DNA from: Pseudomonas cedrina subsp. cedrina
Lineage (GTDB): Bacteria > Pseudomonadota > Gammaproteobacteria > Pseudomonadales > Pseudomonadaceae
DNA: 64,000 nucleotides
NCBI RefSeq assembly: GCF_001983175.1
Contig: NZ_MNPW01000018.1
Location: 1 to 64,000 of the forward strand
Direction: 5' to 3'
The notes beneath the pieces are model-generated. The model did not search any database and was not told where the DNA came from. It saw nothing but the letters and a program-made list of their open reading frames with translations. Both the position numbers and the translations under genes were made by a program. Positions within the stretch are counted from its first letter, which is position 1. Each line of letters starts with the position of its first letter. Of this stretch, positions 24,257 to 32,810 are shown in pieces.

Positions 24257-26371
24257 ATGCGTTATCAATTGCCCCCGCGTCGAATCAGCATGAAGCATCT
24301 GTTCCCAAGCACCGCCCTCGCTCTTTTCATTGGTCTCGGCTTCGCGTCGATGTCGACCAATACGTTCGCTGCCAACAGCTGGGACAACCTTCAGCCGGAT
24401 CGCGATGAGGTGATTGCCAGCCTCAACGTCGTCGAGTTGCTCAAGCGTCATCACTACAGCAAGCCGCCGCTGGACGACGCTCGCTCGGTGATCATCTACG
24501 ACAGCTACCTCAAGCTGCTGGACCCGTCGCGCAGCTACTTCCTGGCCAGCGATATCGCTGAGTTCGACAAGTGGAAGACCCAGTTCGACGACCTCCTCAA
24601 GAGCGGCGACCTGCAGCCCGGCTTCACCATCTACAAGCGTTACCTGGACCGCGTCAAAGCGCGTCTGGACTTCGCCCTGGGTGAGTTGAACAAAGGCGTC
24701 GACAAGCTCGACTTCACCCAGAAGGAAACCCTCCTGGTGGACCGCAAGGACGCCCCTTGGCTGACCAGCAACGCCGCGCTTGACGACCTGTGGCGCAAAC
24801 GCGTCAAGGACGAAGTGCTGCGCCTGAAGATCGCCGGTAAAGAACCCAAGGCCATCCAGGAACTGTTGACCAAGCGCTACAAGAATCAGCTCGCGCGCCT
24901 GGACCAGACCCGCGCCGAAGATATCTTCCAGGCCTATATCAACACTTTCGCGATGTCCTACGACCCGCACACCAATTATCTGTCGCCAGATAACGCGGAA
25001 AATTTCGATATCAATATGAGTCTGTCGCTGGAAGGCATCGGTGCCGTCCTGCAAAGCGACAATGACCAGGTCAAGATCGTGCGCTTGGTGCCGGCAGGTC
25101 CGGCGGACAAGACCAAGCAGGTTGCCCCGGCCGACAAGATCATCGGCGTGGCCCAGGCTGACAAAGAGATGGTCGACGTGGTCGGCTGGCGCCTGGATGA
25201 AGTGGTCAAGCTGATCCGCGGGCCGAAAGGCAGCGTGGTGCGCCTGGAAGTGATTCCGCACACCAACGCACCGAACGACCAGACCAGCAAGATCGTGTCC
25301 ATTACGCGTGAAGCGGTGAAGCTCGAAGACCAGGCCGTGCAGAAGAAAGTCCTCAACCTCAAGCAGGATGGCAAGGACTACAAGTTGGGCGTGATTGAAA
25401 TCCCAGCCTTCTACCTGGACTTCAAGGCTTTCCGTGCCGGCGACCCGGACTACAAGTCCACCACCCGCGACGTGAAGAAAATCCTGACCGAGCTGCAGAA
25501 GGAAAAAGTCGACGGCGTGGTGATCGACCTGCGCAACAACGGCGGCGGTTCCTTGCAGGAAGCCACCGAGCTGACCAGCCTGTTCATCGACAAGGGCCCG
25601 ACCGTGTTGGTCCGCAATGCCGACGGCCGTGTCGACGTGCTCGAAGACGAGAACCCGGGCGCCTTCTACAAAGGCCCGATGGCGTTGCTGGTCAACCGCC
25701 TGTCGGCATCGGCTTCGGAGATTTTCGCCGGCGCCATGCAGGACTACCACCGCGCTTTGATCATCGGTGGCCAGACCTTCGGCAAAGGCACCGTGCAGAC
25801 GATCCAGCCGCTGAACCATGGCGAGCTGAAACTGACACTGGCCAAGTTCTACCGGGTTTCCGGGCAGAGCACCCAGCATCAGGGCGTACTGCCGGACATT
25901 GATTTCCCATCGATCATCGACACCAAGGAAATCGGCGAAAGTGCCCTGCCCGAAGCCATGCCGTGGGACACCATCCGCCCTGCGATCAAGCCGGCGTCGG
26001 ACCCGTTCAAGCCATTCCTGGCACAGTTGAAGGCTGACCACGATGCCCGCTCCGCCAAGGATGCCGAGTTCGTGTTCATCCGCGACAAGCTGGCCCTGGC
26101 CAAGAAGCTGATGGAAGAAAAAACCGTCAGCCTCAACGAAGTCGACCGCCGCGCGCAGCATTCCGATATCGAAAACAAGCAACTCGTACTGGAAAACATC
26201 CGCCGCAAGGCCAAGGGTGAGGATCCACTCAAGGAGCTGAAGAAAGAAGACGAAGATGCGCTGCCGACCGAAGCGGAAAAAACCAAACCGGAAGATGACG
26301 CCTACCTGGCCGAGACGGGCCGGATCCTGCTGGACTACCTGAAGATCACCAAGCAGGTAGCCAAGCAGTAA
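24257..26371 (+). CDS. prc: Tail-specific protease Prc (carboxy-terminal processing peptidase)
   Basis: Periplasmic serine protease (S41A) that degrades proteins from exposed C-termini, involved in cell-wall hydrolase turnover and, in P. aeruginosa (AlgO), in anti-sigma factor MucA control. The 704-residue product has a signal peptide ending TFAAN, an N-terminal helical domain, a PDZ domain (about 260-345) and the catalytic core with Ser485 in SASASE and Lys510 in FGKGTVQ, spaced 25 residues as in E. coli Prc. The C-terminal part is highly charged. An alternative start at 24290 gives a cleaner signal peptide. Transcription ends at the strong terminator that follows. Confidence 0.93.
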   Translation: MRYQLPPRRISMKHLFPSTALALFIGLGFASMSTNTFAANSWDNLQPDRDEVIASLNVVELLKRHHYSKPPLDDARSVIIYDSYLKLLDPSRSYFLASDIAEFDKWKTQFDDLLKSGDLQPGFTIYKRYLDRVKARLDFALGELNKGVDKLDFTQKETLLVDRKDAPWLTSNAALDDLWRKRVKDEVLRLKIAGKEPKAIQELLTKRYKNQLARLDQTRAEDIFQAYINTFAMSYDPHTNYLSPDNAENFDINMSLSLEGIGAVLQSDNDQVKIVRLVPAGPADKTKQVAPADKIIGVAQADKEMVDVVGWRLDEVVKLIRGPKGSVVRLEVIPHTNAPNDQTSKIVSITREAVKLEDQAVQKKVLNLKQDGKDYKLGVIEIPAFYLDFKAFRAGDPDYKSTTRDVKKILTELQKEKVDGVVIDLRNNGGGSLQEATELTSLFIDKGPTVLVRNADGRVDVLEDENPGAFYKGPMALLVNRLSASASEIFAGAMQDYHRALIIGGQTFGKGTVQTIQPLNHGELKLTLAKFYRVSGQSTQHQGVLPDIDFPSIIDTKEIGESALPEAMPWDTIRPAIKPASDPFKPFLAQLKADHDARSAKDAEFVFIRDKLALAKKLMEEKTVSLNEVDRRAQHSDIENKQLVLENIRRKAKGEDPLKELKKEDEDALPTEAEKTKPEDDAYLAETGRILLDYLKITKQVAKQ

Positions 26372-26438
26372 ATGATGGCGAATTAATGTGATCCCTCCTT
26401 GGAGTGTCATCATATAGACATCATTCTGTCGTGAAATG

Positions 26439-26475
26439 AAGGACCGCAGGTTTCCAACCTGCGGTCCTTTTTTTT
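26439..26475 (+). terminator. Intrinsic terminator after prc
   Basis: AAGGACCGCAGGTT and AACCTGCGGTCCTT form a long GC-rich stem with an eight-T tail. It separates prc from the EAL/GGDEF gene 15 bases further on. Confidence 0.9.
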
Positions 26476-26489
26476 CGATCGAGATCGCC

Positions 26490-28259
26490 ATGACCATGAC
26501 CGAACAGCTGAATGCACTGGGCTCTATCCTGGCTCATGGCAGTTTGCACAGCCTGTTCCAACCGATCATTTGCCTGTCCGAACGGCGCATTCTCGGCTAC
26601 GAAGCCCTTAGCCGCGGCCCCTCCAACAGCCCGCTGCACTCGCCAATCGCGCTGTTCTCCGTGGCCCGTCATGCCGGGCGCCTCAGCGAACTGGAGATGG
26701 CGTGCCGCGAAAGCGCGTGCCGACGCTTCAACGAACAGAAACTGCCGGGCAAGCTGTTCCTGAATATCTCGCCGGAATCCCTGATGGAAACCGCGCACCA
26801 ACCGGGGCGCACCCTGCAACTGCTGCGCGACTTCGGTATCCCGCCCAGCCAAGTGGTGATCGAACTCACCGAGCAGACGCCGACCGACGACTTCGACCTG
26901 CTGCAAACCGCCCTGCATCATTACCGTGACATGGGTTTCGCCATCGCCCTCGATGACCTCGGCGCCGGGTACTCCAGCCTGCGGTTGTGGTCGGAGCTGC
27001 GCCCGGACTACGTGAAAATCGACCGGCATTTCATCGATGGCATTCATCAGGACGCGCTCAAGCGCGAGTTCGTCGGCTCCATCCTGCAGATCGCCAAGGC
27101 TTCGCGCGCCCAGGTGATTGCCGAAGGCATCGAGTTGCCCGAAGAGTTGGCTGTACTGACGGAAATGGGCGTGGACCTGGTCCAGGGCTACCTGCTTTGC
27201 CGCCCGCAAGAGCAGCCGCCGCAAGAAGCGCGCCTGATGTTGCCCAAGCCGGACAGCGCCAACGTGGCACTGAACGACGAAGGCAGTGACCTCAGCGCGC
27301 TGCTCAACGAACAGCCGGCAGTGGACCAGGACACCGCCACTGCCCAGGTGCTTGAAGCCTTTCGTCGCCAGGCCAACCTCAACTCCCTGGCGGTGCTGGA
27401 CGCACGTGGGCAACCGATCGGTATCGTGCACCGGCACTCGCTGTCGGATGCGCTGCTCAAGCCGTTCGCGACCGACCTGTTTGCGCGCAAGCCGATCAGC
27501 CGCCTGATGAGTATCGACTTTCTCGCCGTCGAGCTGAGCCAGTCCCTGCAACAGGTCAGCCGCCTGCTGACCAGTCGTGCCCGGCAGCGCATCGAAGAAG
27601 ATTTCATCATCACGCTCAACGGCGACTACCTGGGCCTGGGCCGGGTGATCGACGTGCTCAAGCTGATTACCGAGCTGAAAATCCAGCAGGCGCGTTATGC
27701 CAACCCGCTGACCCTGCTACCGGGCAATGTGCCGATCCAGCAATGCCTGACGCGCCTGCTGCAACAACAGCGCGAGTCGGTGATCTGCTACGTGGACATT
27801 GACAGCTTCAAGCCATTCAACGATATCTACGGCTACGGACGTGGGGATGAAGTGCTGTTGTGCCTGGCGCAGTGCCTCAACGACCGCGTCGATCCCAGCC
27901 GCGACTTTGTCGGGCATATCGGGGGCGATGACTTTTTGCTGGTACTGGGCCCGCAGGATTGGCGCAAGCGGCTCAATCAACTGCTGGATGACTTCCACAC
28001 CCAATGCCGGCGCTTCTACCGTGCCGAACACCTCGATGCAGGCTGTTTCGTAGCGTTGAACCGCCAGGGCGCACGCCAGGAGTTTGCACTGCTGTCGCTG
28101 TCCATCGGCGTGGTGCATTTATATCCAGAGGCCTGCGGGCATCTGGACGCCAGCCAACTGGCGGAGTTGGCGTCGCAGGCCAAGCACCATGCCAAGAACG
28201 TTGCCGGCTACAGCATCCATGTGATCGACAGCATGGATGCTCTACCTCAAGCTATTTAA
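26490..28259 (+). CDS. EAL-CBS-GGDEF cyclic-di-GMP protein
   Basis: The 589-residue cytoplasmic product has an N-terminal EAL phosphodiesterase domain (about 15-245), a paired CBS region (about 270-400) and a C-terminal GGDEF domain (about 415-580). The EAL catalytic set is complete: YEALSRG, NISPESL, ELTEQT, DDLGAGYSSL, KIDRHF, EGIE, QGYLL. The GGDEF motif reads GGDDF and the usual upstream RxxD inhibitory site is missing, so the cyclase domain may be weakly active or only regulatory. CBS pairs bind adenosine nucleotides, which suggests energy-linked control. It follows prc, as I recall for P. aeruginosa. Confidence 0.88.
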   Translation: MTMTEQLNALGSILAHGSLHSLFQPIICLSERRILGYEALSRGPSNSPLHSPIALFSVARHAGRLSELEMACRESACRRFNEQKLPGKLFLNISPESLMETAHQPGRTLQLLRDFGIPPSQVVIELTEQTPTDDFDLLQTALHHYRDMGFAIALDDLGAGYSSLRLWSELRPDYVKIDRHFIDGIHQDALKREFVGSILQIAKASRAQVIAEGIELPEELAVLTEMGVDLVQGYLLCRPQEQPPQEARLMLPKPDSANVALNDEGSDLSALLNEQPAVDQDTATAQVLEAFRRQANLNSLAVLDARGQPIGIVHRHSLSDALLKPFATDLFARKPISRLMSIDFLAVELSQSLQQVSRLLTSRARQRIEEDFIITLNGDYLGLGRVIDVLKLITELKIQQARYANPLTLLPGNVPIQQCLTRLLQQQRESVICYVDIDSFKPFNDIYGYGRGDEVLLCLAQCLNDRVDPSRDFVGHIGGDDFLLVLGPQDWRKRLNQLLDDFHTQCRRFYRAEHLDAGCFVALNRQGARQEFALLSLSIGVVHLYPEACGHLDASQLAELASQAKHHAKNVAGYSIHVIDSMDALPQAI

Positions 28260-28627
28260 GCCTCGGCGGATTCCGGGTACGCGTATTCGAACACCCGCAC
28301 CACCTCCGAGGCATGCCAGGAGGCAGCGGCCACGCCATCGGACGGCCCGCTGAAACGCCCCAGGCGCTCTACACACTCAAAGAAGCCGGTACGCGGCAGG
28401 CGGCTGGCACCCTGGCTGATCACCAGCGAGCTGCGCAACGGCTGTTCGGCCTTGGCGTCCAGCGCGGCCAAGTGCTCCAGCGCGGCGGCCAGGGTTTGCA
28501 TGGCCGGCGTGGGGAACTGCAGGCGCTCGAGCAACGCGCGGTAGGTCAGCAGATGCCGCTGGCGGCGCGCCTGATCCAGCTCATTGAGCAACCCATCCCA
28601 ATGCTGGCGACTGATACGTAGGCTCAA
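28256..28627 (-). CDS. Conserved small protein paired with HTH regulator, unknown
   Basis: The 123-residue product is largely helical and Arg/Leu-rich (LSRISRQHW-type start), with no domain I recognise. It begins with TTG at 28627, overlapping the TGA of the upstream HTH gene in a TTGA arrangement; a GGAGGG site lies eight bases before. The overlap argues for a functional pair with that regulator. It converges on the EAL/GGDEF gene with a four-base overlap of stops. Confidence 0.65.
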   Translation of the reverse strand: MSLRISRQHWDGLLNELDQARRQRHLLTYRALLERLQFPTPAMQTLAAALEHLAALDAKAEQPLRSSLVISQGASRLPRTGFFECVERLGRFSGPSDGVAAASWHASEVVRVFEYAYPESAEA

Positions 28628-28965
28628 GATTCATCCCTCCATCCTGCAACGCCCAATTCCCAGGCCAGGCTGCGGCGAATTGCGGCATCCGGCTGGCGTT
28701 CACCGCTTTCGATCAATCCGAGATAGGAAGGGCTGATACCCACGGTGCGGGCGAGGGTCTCGACGGCCAGGCCCTTGGCCTCGCGCAAGCCGCGCAGGTC
28801 TGCGAGCGGGCGCAGCACCTGTTCGCAAGCGGCTTGGGCAGGCGATGAAGAAGGAGGCGGCGAAGGTTGTTGCTGACCGGCGGCCTTTAGCAGCGCCTGG
28901 TACTGGTCCCATGGCAGCACCGCGTATTCGGGTGCGCCATCGCGTGTAATTATCTGAATATCCAT
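28624..28965 (-). CDS. XRE-family helix-turn-helix protein
   Basis: The 113-residue product has an N-terminal segment resembling Phd/YefM-type antitoxin starts (RDGAPEYAVLPWDQYQALLKA), a Pro/Ser linker (about 35-45), and a C-terminal Cro/C1-type HTH (AVETLARTVGISPSYLGLIE, about 76-95). ATG 28965 with a GGGG site fits better than the longer frame from 29166. It forms a two-gene unit with the small protein downstream. A toxin-antitoxin role is possible, but the partner looks like no toxin I know. Confidence 0.72.
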   Translation of the reverse strand: MDIQIITRDGAPEYAVLPWDQYQALLKAAGQQQPSPPPSSSPAQAACEQVLRPLADLRGLREAKGLAVETLARTVGISPSYLGLIESGERQPDAAIRRSLAWELGVAGWRDES

Positions 28966-29071
28966 GACTGCCCCGTAGGATAACTGCACTTGCTTAGTAG
29001 GCTTTTTCCTTAAGCTCTTCCTTAGGAGTGTAATCCTAACAGCCACAAAGGTCGCAGGGGGATATGCCGTG

Positions 29072-29530
29072 TCATCCGTTTTTTTGCGGGTTTTCCTTGG
29101 ACAGCAAGGCTGGCGTCGCTGGCAGGCGCTCAACCACGGCGAGCTTTTCCGGACGCTGGGCGTCACGCCACGCGCGAAAAGCGCTCAGTTCGCCGTCCAG
29201 GGTCTTCATGACCCACGCCAGCACGGCGATGTCATCGAGCATGCCAAACATGGGCAGGAAATCCGGGATCGCATCGATCGGGCTCACGAAGTACATCAGC
29301 CCCGCTACCACCGAGATCAGCGCCTTGACACTGATCGCCCGGTACTCGCCGCGCCAGTAGGCCAGGCACAGGGCCTGGAGCAGCTTGAGATCATCCTTGA
29401 GCTTGCCCAGGCGATTGCCCTGGCTTGAGCCTTTGGCGGCGACGGCAAACAGCAGCGTCGGCAAACGTCCACGACCCAGCAGACGTGCGGCCATGGGTAG
29501 GAAACGGGTGAAATTGAAGGGTGGTTTCAT
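29072..29530 (-). CDS. DUF1232 (YkvA-like) membrane protein
   Basis: The 152-residue product carries the DUF1232 core YFVSPIDAIPDFLPMFGMLDDIAVLAW (about 80-106), a hydrophobic hairpin seen in small inner-membrane proteins of unknown function. A preceding hydrophobic helix lies at about 65-80. The gene stands alone. A perfect palindrome made of two DnaA boxes lies 28 bases upstream of its start codon. Confidence 0.8.
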   Translation of the reverse strand: MKPPFNFTRFLPMAARLLGRGRLPTLLFAVAAKGSSQGNRLGKLKDDLKLLQALCLAYWRGEYRAISVKALISVVAGLMYFVSPIDAIPDFLPMFGMLDDIAVLAWVMKTLDGELSAFRAWRDAQRPEKLAVVERLPATPALLSKENPQKNG

Positions 29531-29557
29531 TTGTCACTCCAGTTCCAGGCGACATAA

Positions 29558-29588
29558 AAGGTTATCCACACAAATTGTGGATAACCTT
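29558..29588. promoter_or_regulatory. Inverted pair of perfect DnaA boxes
   Basis: TTATCCACA (29562-29570) and its complement TGTGGATAA (29576-29584) lie five bases apart inside a perfect 12-bp inverted repeat (AAGGTTATCCAC and GTGGATAACCTT). Both nonamers match the strict DnaA consensus. The location is the 5' region of the DUF1232 gene. On the minus strand the stem is followed by TTTTAT, so a terminator function is an alternative. Confidence 0.65.
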
Positions 29589-29768
29589 GTGAACAGAGCC
29601 TGTTTTCCGGGCTGAAAGCCACGGGTTACAAGGCTTGCAGTCAGATCGGGCGTTTTTTGCGCACTGAAAAAAAACCCAAGATTTCATTGACTTGGCGTTG
29701 CTGTGCGGATACCCGTGCTCGAGTCTTATATCAGACTGTTGCCAGGTATGGACGTTCGTTTGGATTTG

Positions 29769-29917
29769 TAATGAGCGGGCTTGTCGAATCGTCGCACCGC
29801 CCGCGCTGGGGGGCGAAGCCGCCCCTAATCCAGACACCTCAGTTTTAACCGAAACAACCCAGTGCTTGGTTTAGGGCGGCTTCGCCCCCCAGCGCGGGGC
29901 AAGCCCGCTCACTACAG
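29769..29917. repeat. REPIN, family B, copy 1
   Basis: TGAGCGGGCTTG and CAAGCCCGCTCA at the ends, with GGGCGAAGCCGCCC and GGGCGGCTTCGCCC inside, form a long imperfect hairpin. Similar copies lie at 39180-39314 and 57111-57242. The rest of 29531-30012 has no gene. Confidence 0.8.
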
Positions 29918-29970
29918 AATTGTGTAGGTGCCCGGCGAACACATGTGGAGGTAGGTAACGCCAGATACAA

Positions 29971-29996
29971 CAACGCCCCGTCGAGACGGGGCGTTG
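29971..29996. terminator. Hairpin downstream of the FKBP gene
   Basis: CAACGCCCCGTC and GACGGGGCGTTG form a perfect 12-bp stem with a two-base loop, 17 bases beyond the FKBP stop codon on the minus strand. There is no long T-run, so termination may be partial. Confidence 0.7.
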
Positions 29997-30012
29997 GGTG
30001 TTCAGGCGCCTG

Positions 30013-30744
30013 TTACTTCTTGGCAGCCGGTGCAGCAGGGGCTTCAGCCTTGGCTGGGTCCTTGATGGCCAGCAGCTCCAGGTCGAATACCAGCACGGAG
30101 TTGGCCGGGATCGCCGGGCTCGGGCTCTGTGCGCCGTAGGCCAGGTCGGACGGGATGTACAACTCGACCTTCTCGCCCACGTGCATCAGTTGCAGGCCTT
30201 CGACCCAACCCGGGATCACGCCGCTGACCGGCAGGTCAATCGGGCTGCCGCGATCCACGGAGCTGTCAAAGGTAGTGCCATTGGTCAGCTTGCCGGTGTA
30301 GTGAACGGTCACCACGTCAGTCGGCTTAGGCTGAGGGCCATCGGCTTTCTTCACGACCTTGTACTGCAGGCCGGAAGCGGTGGTGACGACGCCGTCTTTC
30401 TTGGCGTTGTCTTCGAGGAATTTCTTGCCGGCGGTTGCCGACTCTTCGCTCATCTTGGTCATGCGTTCTTCAGCACGCTTTTGCAGTGCGGCAAACGCCT
30501 CAACCAGTTCGTCGTCCTTGAGCTTCTGCTCTTTCTTGCCGACGGCATCTTCGATGCCCTGGGCTACTGCTTTGGAATCCAGGTCATCCATGCCTTCTTG
30601 GGCAAGGCTCTTGCCCATGTTCAGGCCGATGCCGTAGGAAGCTTTCTGCGCCGGGGTTTTCAGCTCTACGCTGGTCTGCGAATCACAACCCGCAAGTACC
30701 AGGCTAACCAGGGCCACCGCCGCCGCCAACCGATGCTGTTTCAT
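30013..30744 (-). CDS. FKBP-type peptidyl-prolyl isomerase lipoprotein (Mip/FkpA-like)
   Basis: Periplasmic folding catalyst. The 243-residue product has a lipobox (LVLAGC), an N-terminal helical dimerisation domain (about 30-125, Lys/Glu-rich) and a C-terminal FKBP domain (about 130-225) with VTVHYTGKLTNGTTFDSS, GVIPGWVEGLQLM and IPANSVLVFDLELL. An Ala/Pro-rich tail follows. ATG 30744 gives the signal sequence at the N-terminus and is preferred to the longer frame. It is divergent from the cytochrome gene. Confidence 0.92.
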   Translation of the reverse strand: MKQHRLAAAVALVSLVLAGCDSQTSVELKTPAQKASYGIGLNMGKSLAQEGMDDLDSKAVAQGIEDAVGKKEQKLKDDELVEAFAALQKRAEERMTKMSEESATAGKKFLEDNAKKDGVVTTASGLQYKVVKKADGPQPKPTDVVTVHYTGKLTNGTTFDSSVDRGSPIDLPVSGVIPGWVEGLQLMHVGEKVELYIPSDLAYGAQSPSPAIPANSVLVFDLELLAIKDPAKAEAPAAPAAKK

Positions 30745-31001
30745 GCTATTTCCTTGTTCATGCGCCAAAAGGGCATTCGAATAAAGTCGCGAGCTTATCA
30801 GGCGGCCACGACCAATGGCTACCGGCATGTGAGCAGGAAACGTCTGATAAGTTCACGTGTTTAAACGCATTTTCATTCATGATGGAAGCCCGCGACGGAT
30901 CGCGGACTGCCTGTCGCCAGGCTCATGGCCACTTGCCGCACCTGTGGCGTAGTGGCATAACAACGAGACGACTCGACAAGACCGAGACAAGGATAGCCCT
31001 C

Positions 31002-32810
31002 TTGCGCATTTTTTCCCGTGTTCTACTGCTGGTATTCACCCTTGTGGCCCTTTTGCTGGCCGTGGTGATCTATTACACCATCAACCCCAAGCTGCCCGAC
31101 TACGTGCCGGTGGAGCAGGTGCATTACCAGGAGCAATGGAGTGCAGCCGACCGCCAGACCTACTACTTCACACCCCAGGGCACGCAGGTAAAAGGCCTGC
31201 ACTACGACTGGTTCACCGCCCTGGAGCTGCCGTTTTCCGAGCAACGCTTCGCCGCGCCGGATTATCTGGCGCGCTTCGGTTTCCTGGTGGACCCCAAGCA
31301 GGTGCCTACCGCGCAAAACCCCGGCAACCTGCCGGTGGGGTTCGCCCGGCACAAGAACGCCGGCAGCAACGTCGAATACCTGGACATCACCTGCGCCGCC
31401 TGCCACACCGGCCAATTGCACTTCAATAACCAGGCCCTGCGCATCGACGGCGGATCCGCCCAGCATGTGCTGCCTTCCAGCGTGCCGACCCTGCGCGGCG
31501 GCAGTTTCGGCCAGGCCCTGGTCGCGAGCCTTGCGGCCACCTACTACAACCCGTGGAAGTTCGAGCGCTTTGCCCGCCAGGTACTGGGGGATCGCTACGA
31601 GGCCGAGCACACGAAACTGCGCCAGGACTTCAAAGCCTCGCTGAACCAGTTCCTCAAGGTGGCCTGGAACGACACCCACCGTGGCCTCTACCCTACAGAA
31701 GAAGGCCCCGGCCGCACGGACGCCTTTGGCCGTATTGCCAACGCCAGCTTTGGCGATGCCATTTCCCCAGACAATTATCGCGTCGCCAACGCACCGGTGG
31801 ACTACCCGCAATTGTGGGATATCTGGACCTTCGACTGGGTGCAATGGAACGGCTCCGCCCAGCAGCCCATGGCGCGCAATATCGGTGAGGCCCTGGGTGT
31901 TGGCGCGACGCTGGCCTTTTTTGACGCCGCCGGCCAGCCACTCCAGGGCGATGCGCGCTACCCGTCCAGCGTACGCGTGCGCGACCTCAGCCTGATCGAA
32001 GAAACCTTGCAGCGTCTCAAGCCGCCAACCTGGCCCGAGGAGCTGTTCGGCGCCATCGACAAGCCACTTGCCGCCCAAGGCCGCGCGCTGTTCGCCGAGA
32101 ACTGCGCCGGCTGCCATGTGCCCCGTGTCACCGAGGACAATGGCCACCCCGTGCAGCACCTGAACATGCTGCCCGTGGATGACATCGGCACCGACCCCAG
32201 CACCGCCAGCAACATTGCCGACCAGCGCTACGACCTCAGCGCGCTGCAATGGGAGCCTGCGGAACTGGCCCAGCTCAATGTCGAGCTGCACCCCACGCCA
32301 AGCGAGCCCCTGGACCTGAAGAAGATGTCCGTGGCCAAGGGCCTGGCGTACGTCACTGCCTTCGTCGAAGCCCATGCCTACCGTGCCGCCGGCGTGACCC
32401 CGGCCGAACGTCCGCGCCTGGACGGTTACGGCCTGCCCATCGGCGTGCGCGAATTGCGCGCCTACAAAGCGCGGCCGCTGGCGGGCGTGTGGGCCACCCC
32501 ACCGTTCCTGCATAACGGTTCAGTGCCGACGATCTACCAGTTGCTTTCGCCCCAGGACGAGCGCAGCACCACCTTCTATAAAGGCACCTTCAACTATGAC
32601 CCGCGCCATCTCGGCTTTGAGACCGGCGCGTTCAAGAATGCCTTCCTGTTCGATACCAGAATCACCGGCAACCACAACAGCGGCCACGAATTCCGTGCCG
32701 GCAAGCGTGGCAATGGCGTCATCGGCCGCGGCTTGGCGCCGCAGGAACGCTGGGCGCTGCTGGAATACCTCAAAGTGCTGGGCGGCCCGCTGGAGCAACA
32801 ACTGCCATGA
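31002..32810 (+). CDS. Di-haem cytochrome c enzyme (RoxA/fatty-acid dioxygenase-like)
   Basis: The product (602 residues from TTG 31002, with AAGGA eight bases upstream) has an N-terminal membrane anchor (about 5-25) and a periplasmic body with two haem c sites, C131-AAC-H and C368-AGC-H. The size, haem spacing and lack of a classical peroxidase signature resemble the family containing rubber oxygenase RoxA and the P. aeruginosa oleate 10S-dioxygenase/diol synthase, from memory. Those enzymes add O2 to unsaturated carbons. The next gene, overlapping by four bases, encodes a catalase-fold protein, suggesting a joint pathway. A simple electron-transfer role is the alternative. Confidence 0.7.
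   Translation: MRIFSRVLLLVFTLVALLLAVVIYYTINPKLPDYVPVEQVHYQEQWSAADRQTYYFTPQGTQVKGLHYDWFTALELPFSEQRFAAPDYLARFGFLVDPKQVPTAQNPGNLPVGFARHKNAGSNVEYLDITCAACHTGQLHFNNQALRIDGGSAQHVLPSSVPTLRGGSFGQALVASLAATYYNPWKFERFARQVLGDRYEAEHTKLRQDFKASLNQFLKVAWNDTHRGLYPTEEGPGRTDAFGRIANASFGDAISPDNYRVANAPVDYPQLWDIWTFDWVQWNGSAQQPMARNIGEALGVGATLAFFDAAGQPLQGDARYPSSVRVRDLSLIEETLQRLKPPTWPEELFGAIDKPLAAQGRALFAENCAGCHVPRVTEDNGHPVQHLNMLPVDDIGTDPSTASNIADQRYDLSALQWEPAELAQLNVELHPTPSEPLDLKKMSVAKGLAYVTAFVEAHAYRAAGVTPAERPRLDGYGLPIGVRELRAYKARPLAGVWATPPFLHNGSVPTIYQLLSPQDERSTTFYKGTFNYDPRHLGFETGAFKNAFLFDTRITGNHNSGHEFRAGKRGNGVIGRGLAPQERWALLEYLKVLGGPLEQQLP

Noticed and set aside
24209..26497. A 762-residue open frame on the minus strand opposite prc
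   Set aside because: It is a shadow frame of a high-GC gene: no ribosome site, no recognisable domain, and prc on the other strand is an excellent family match.
28256..28965. Toxin-antitoxin pair
   Set aside because: The HTH protein has an antitoxin-like start, but the partner resembles no known toxin and is encoded second with a TTG start; evidence is too thin to call it.
31023..32513. A 496-residue minus-strand frame opposite the cytochrome gene
   Set aside because: Antisense shadow; the plus strand has both haem-binding motifs and a membrane anchor.
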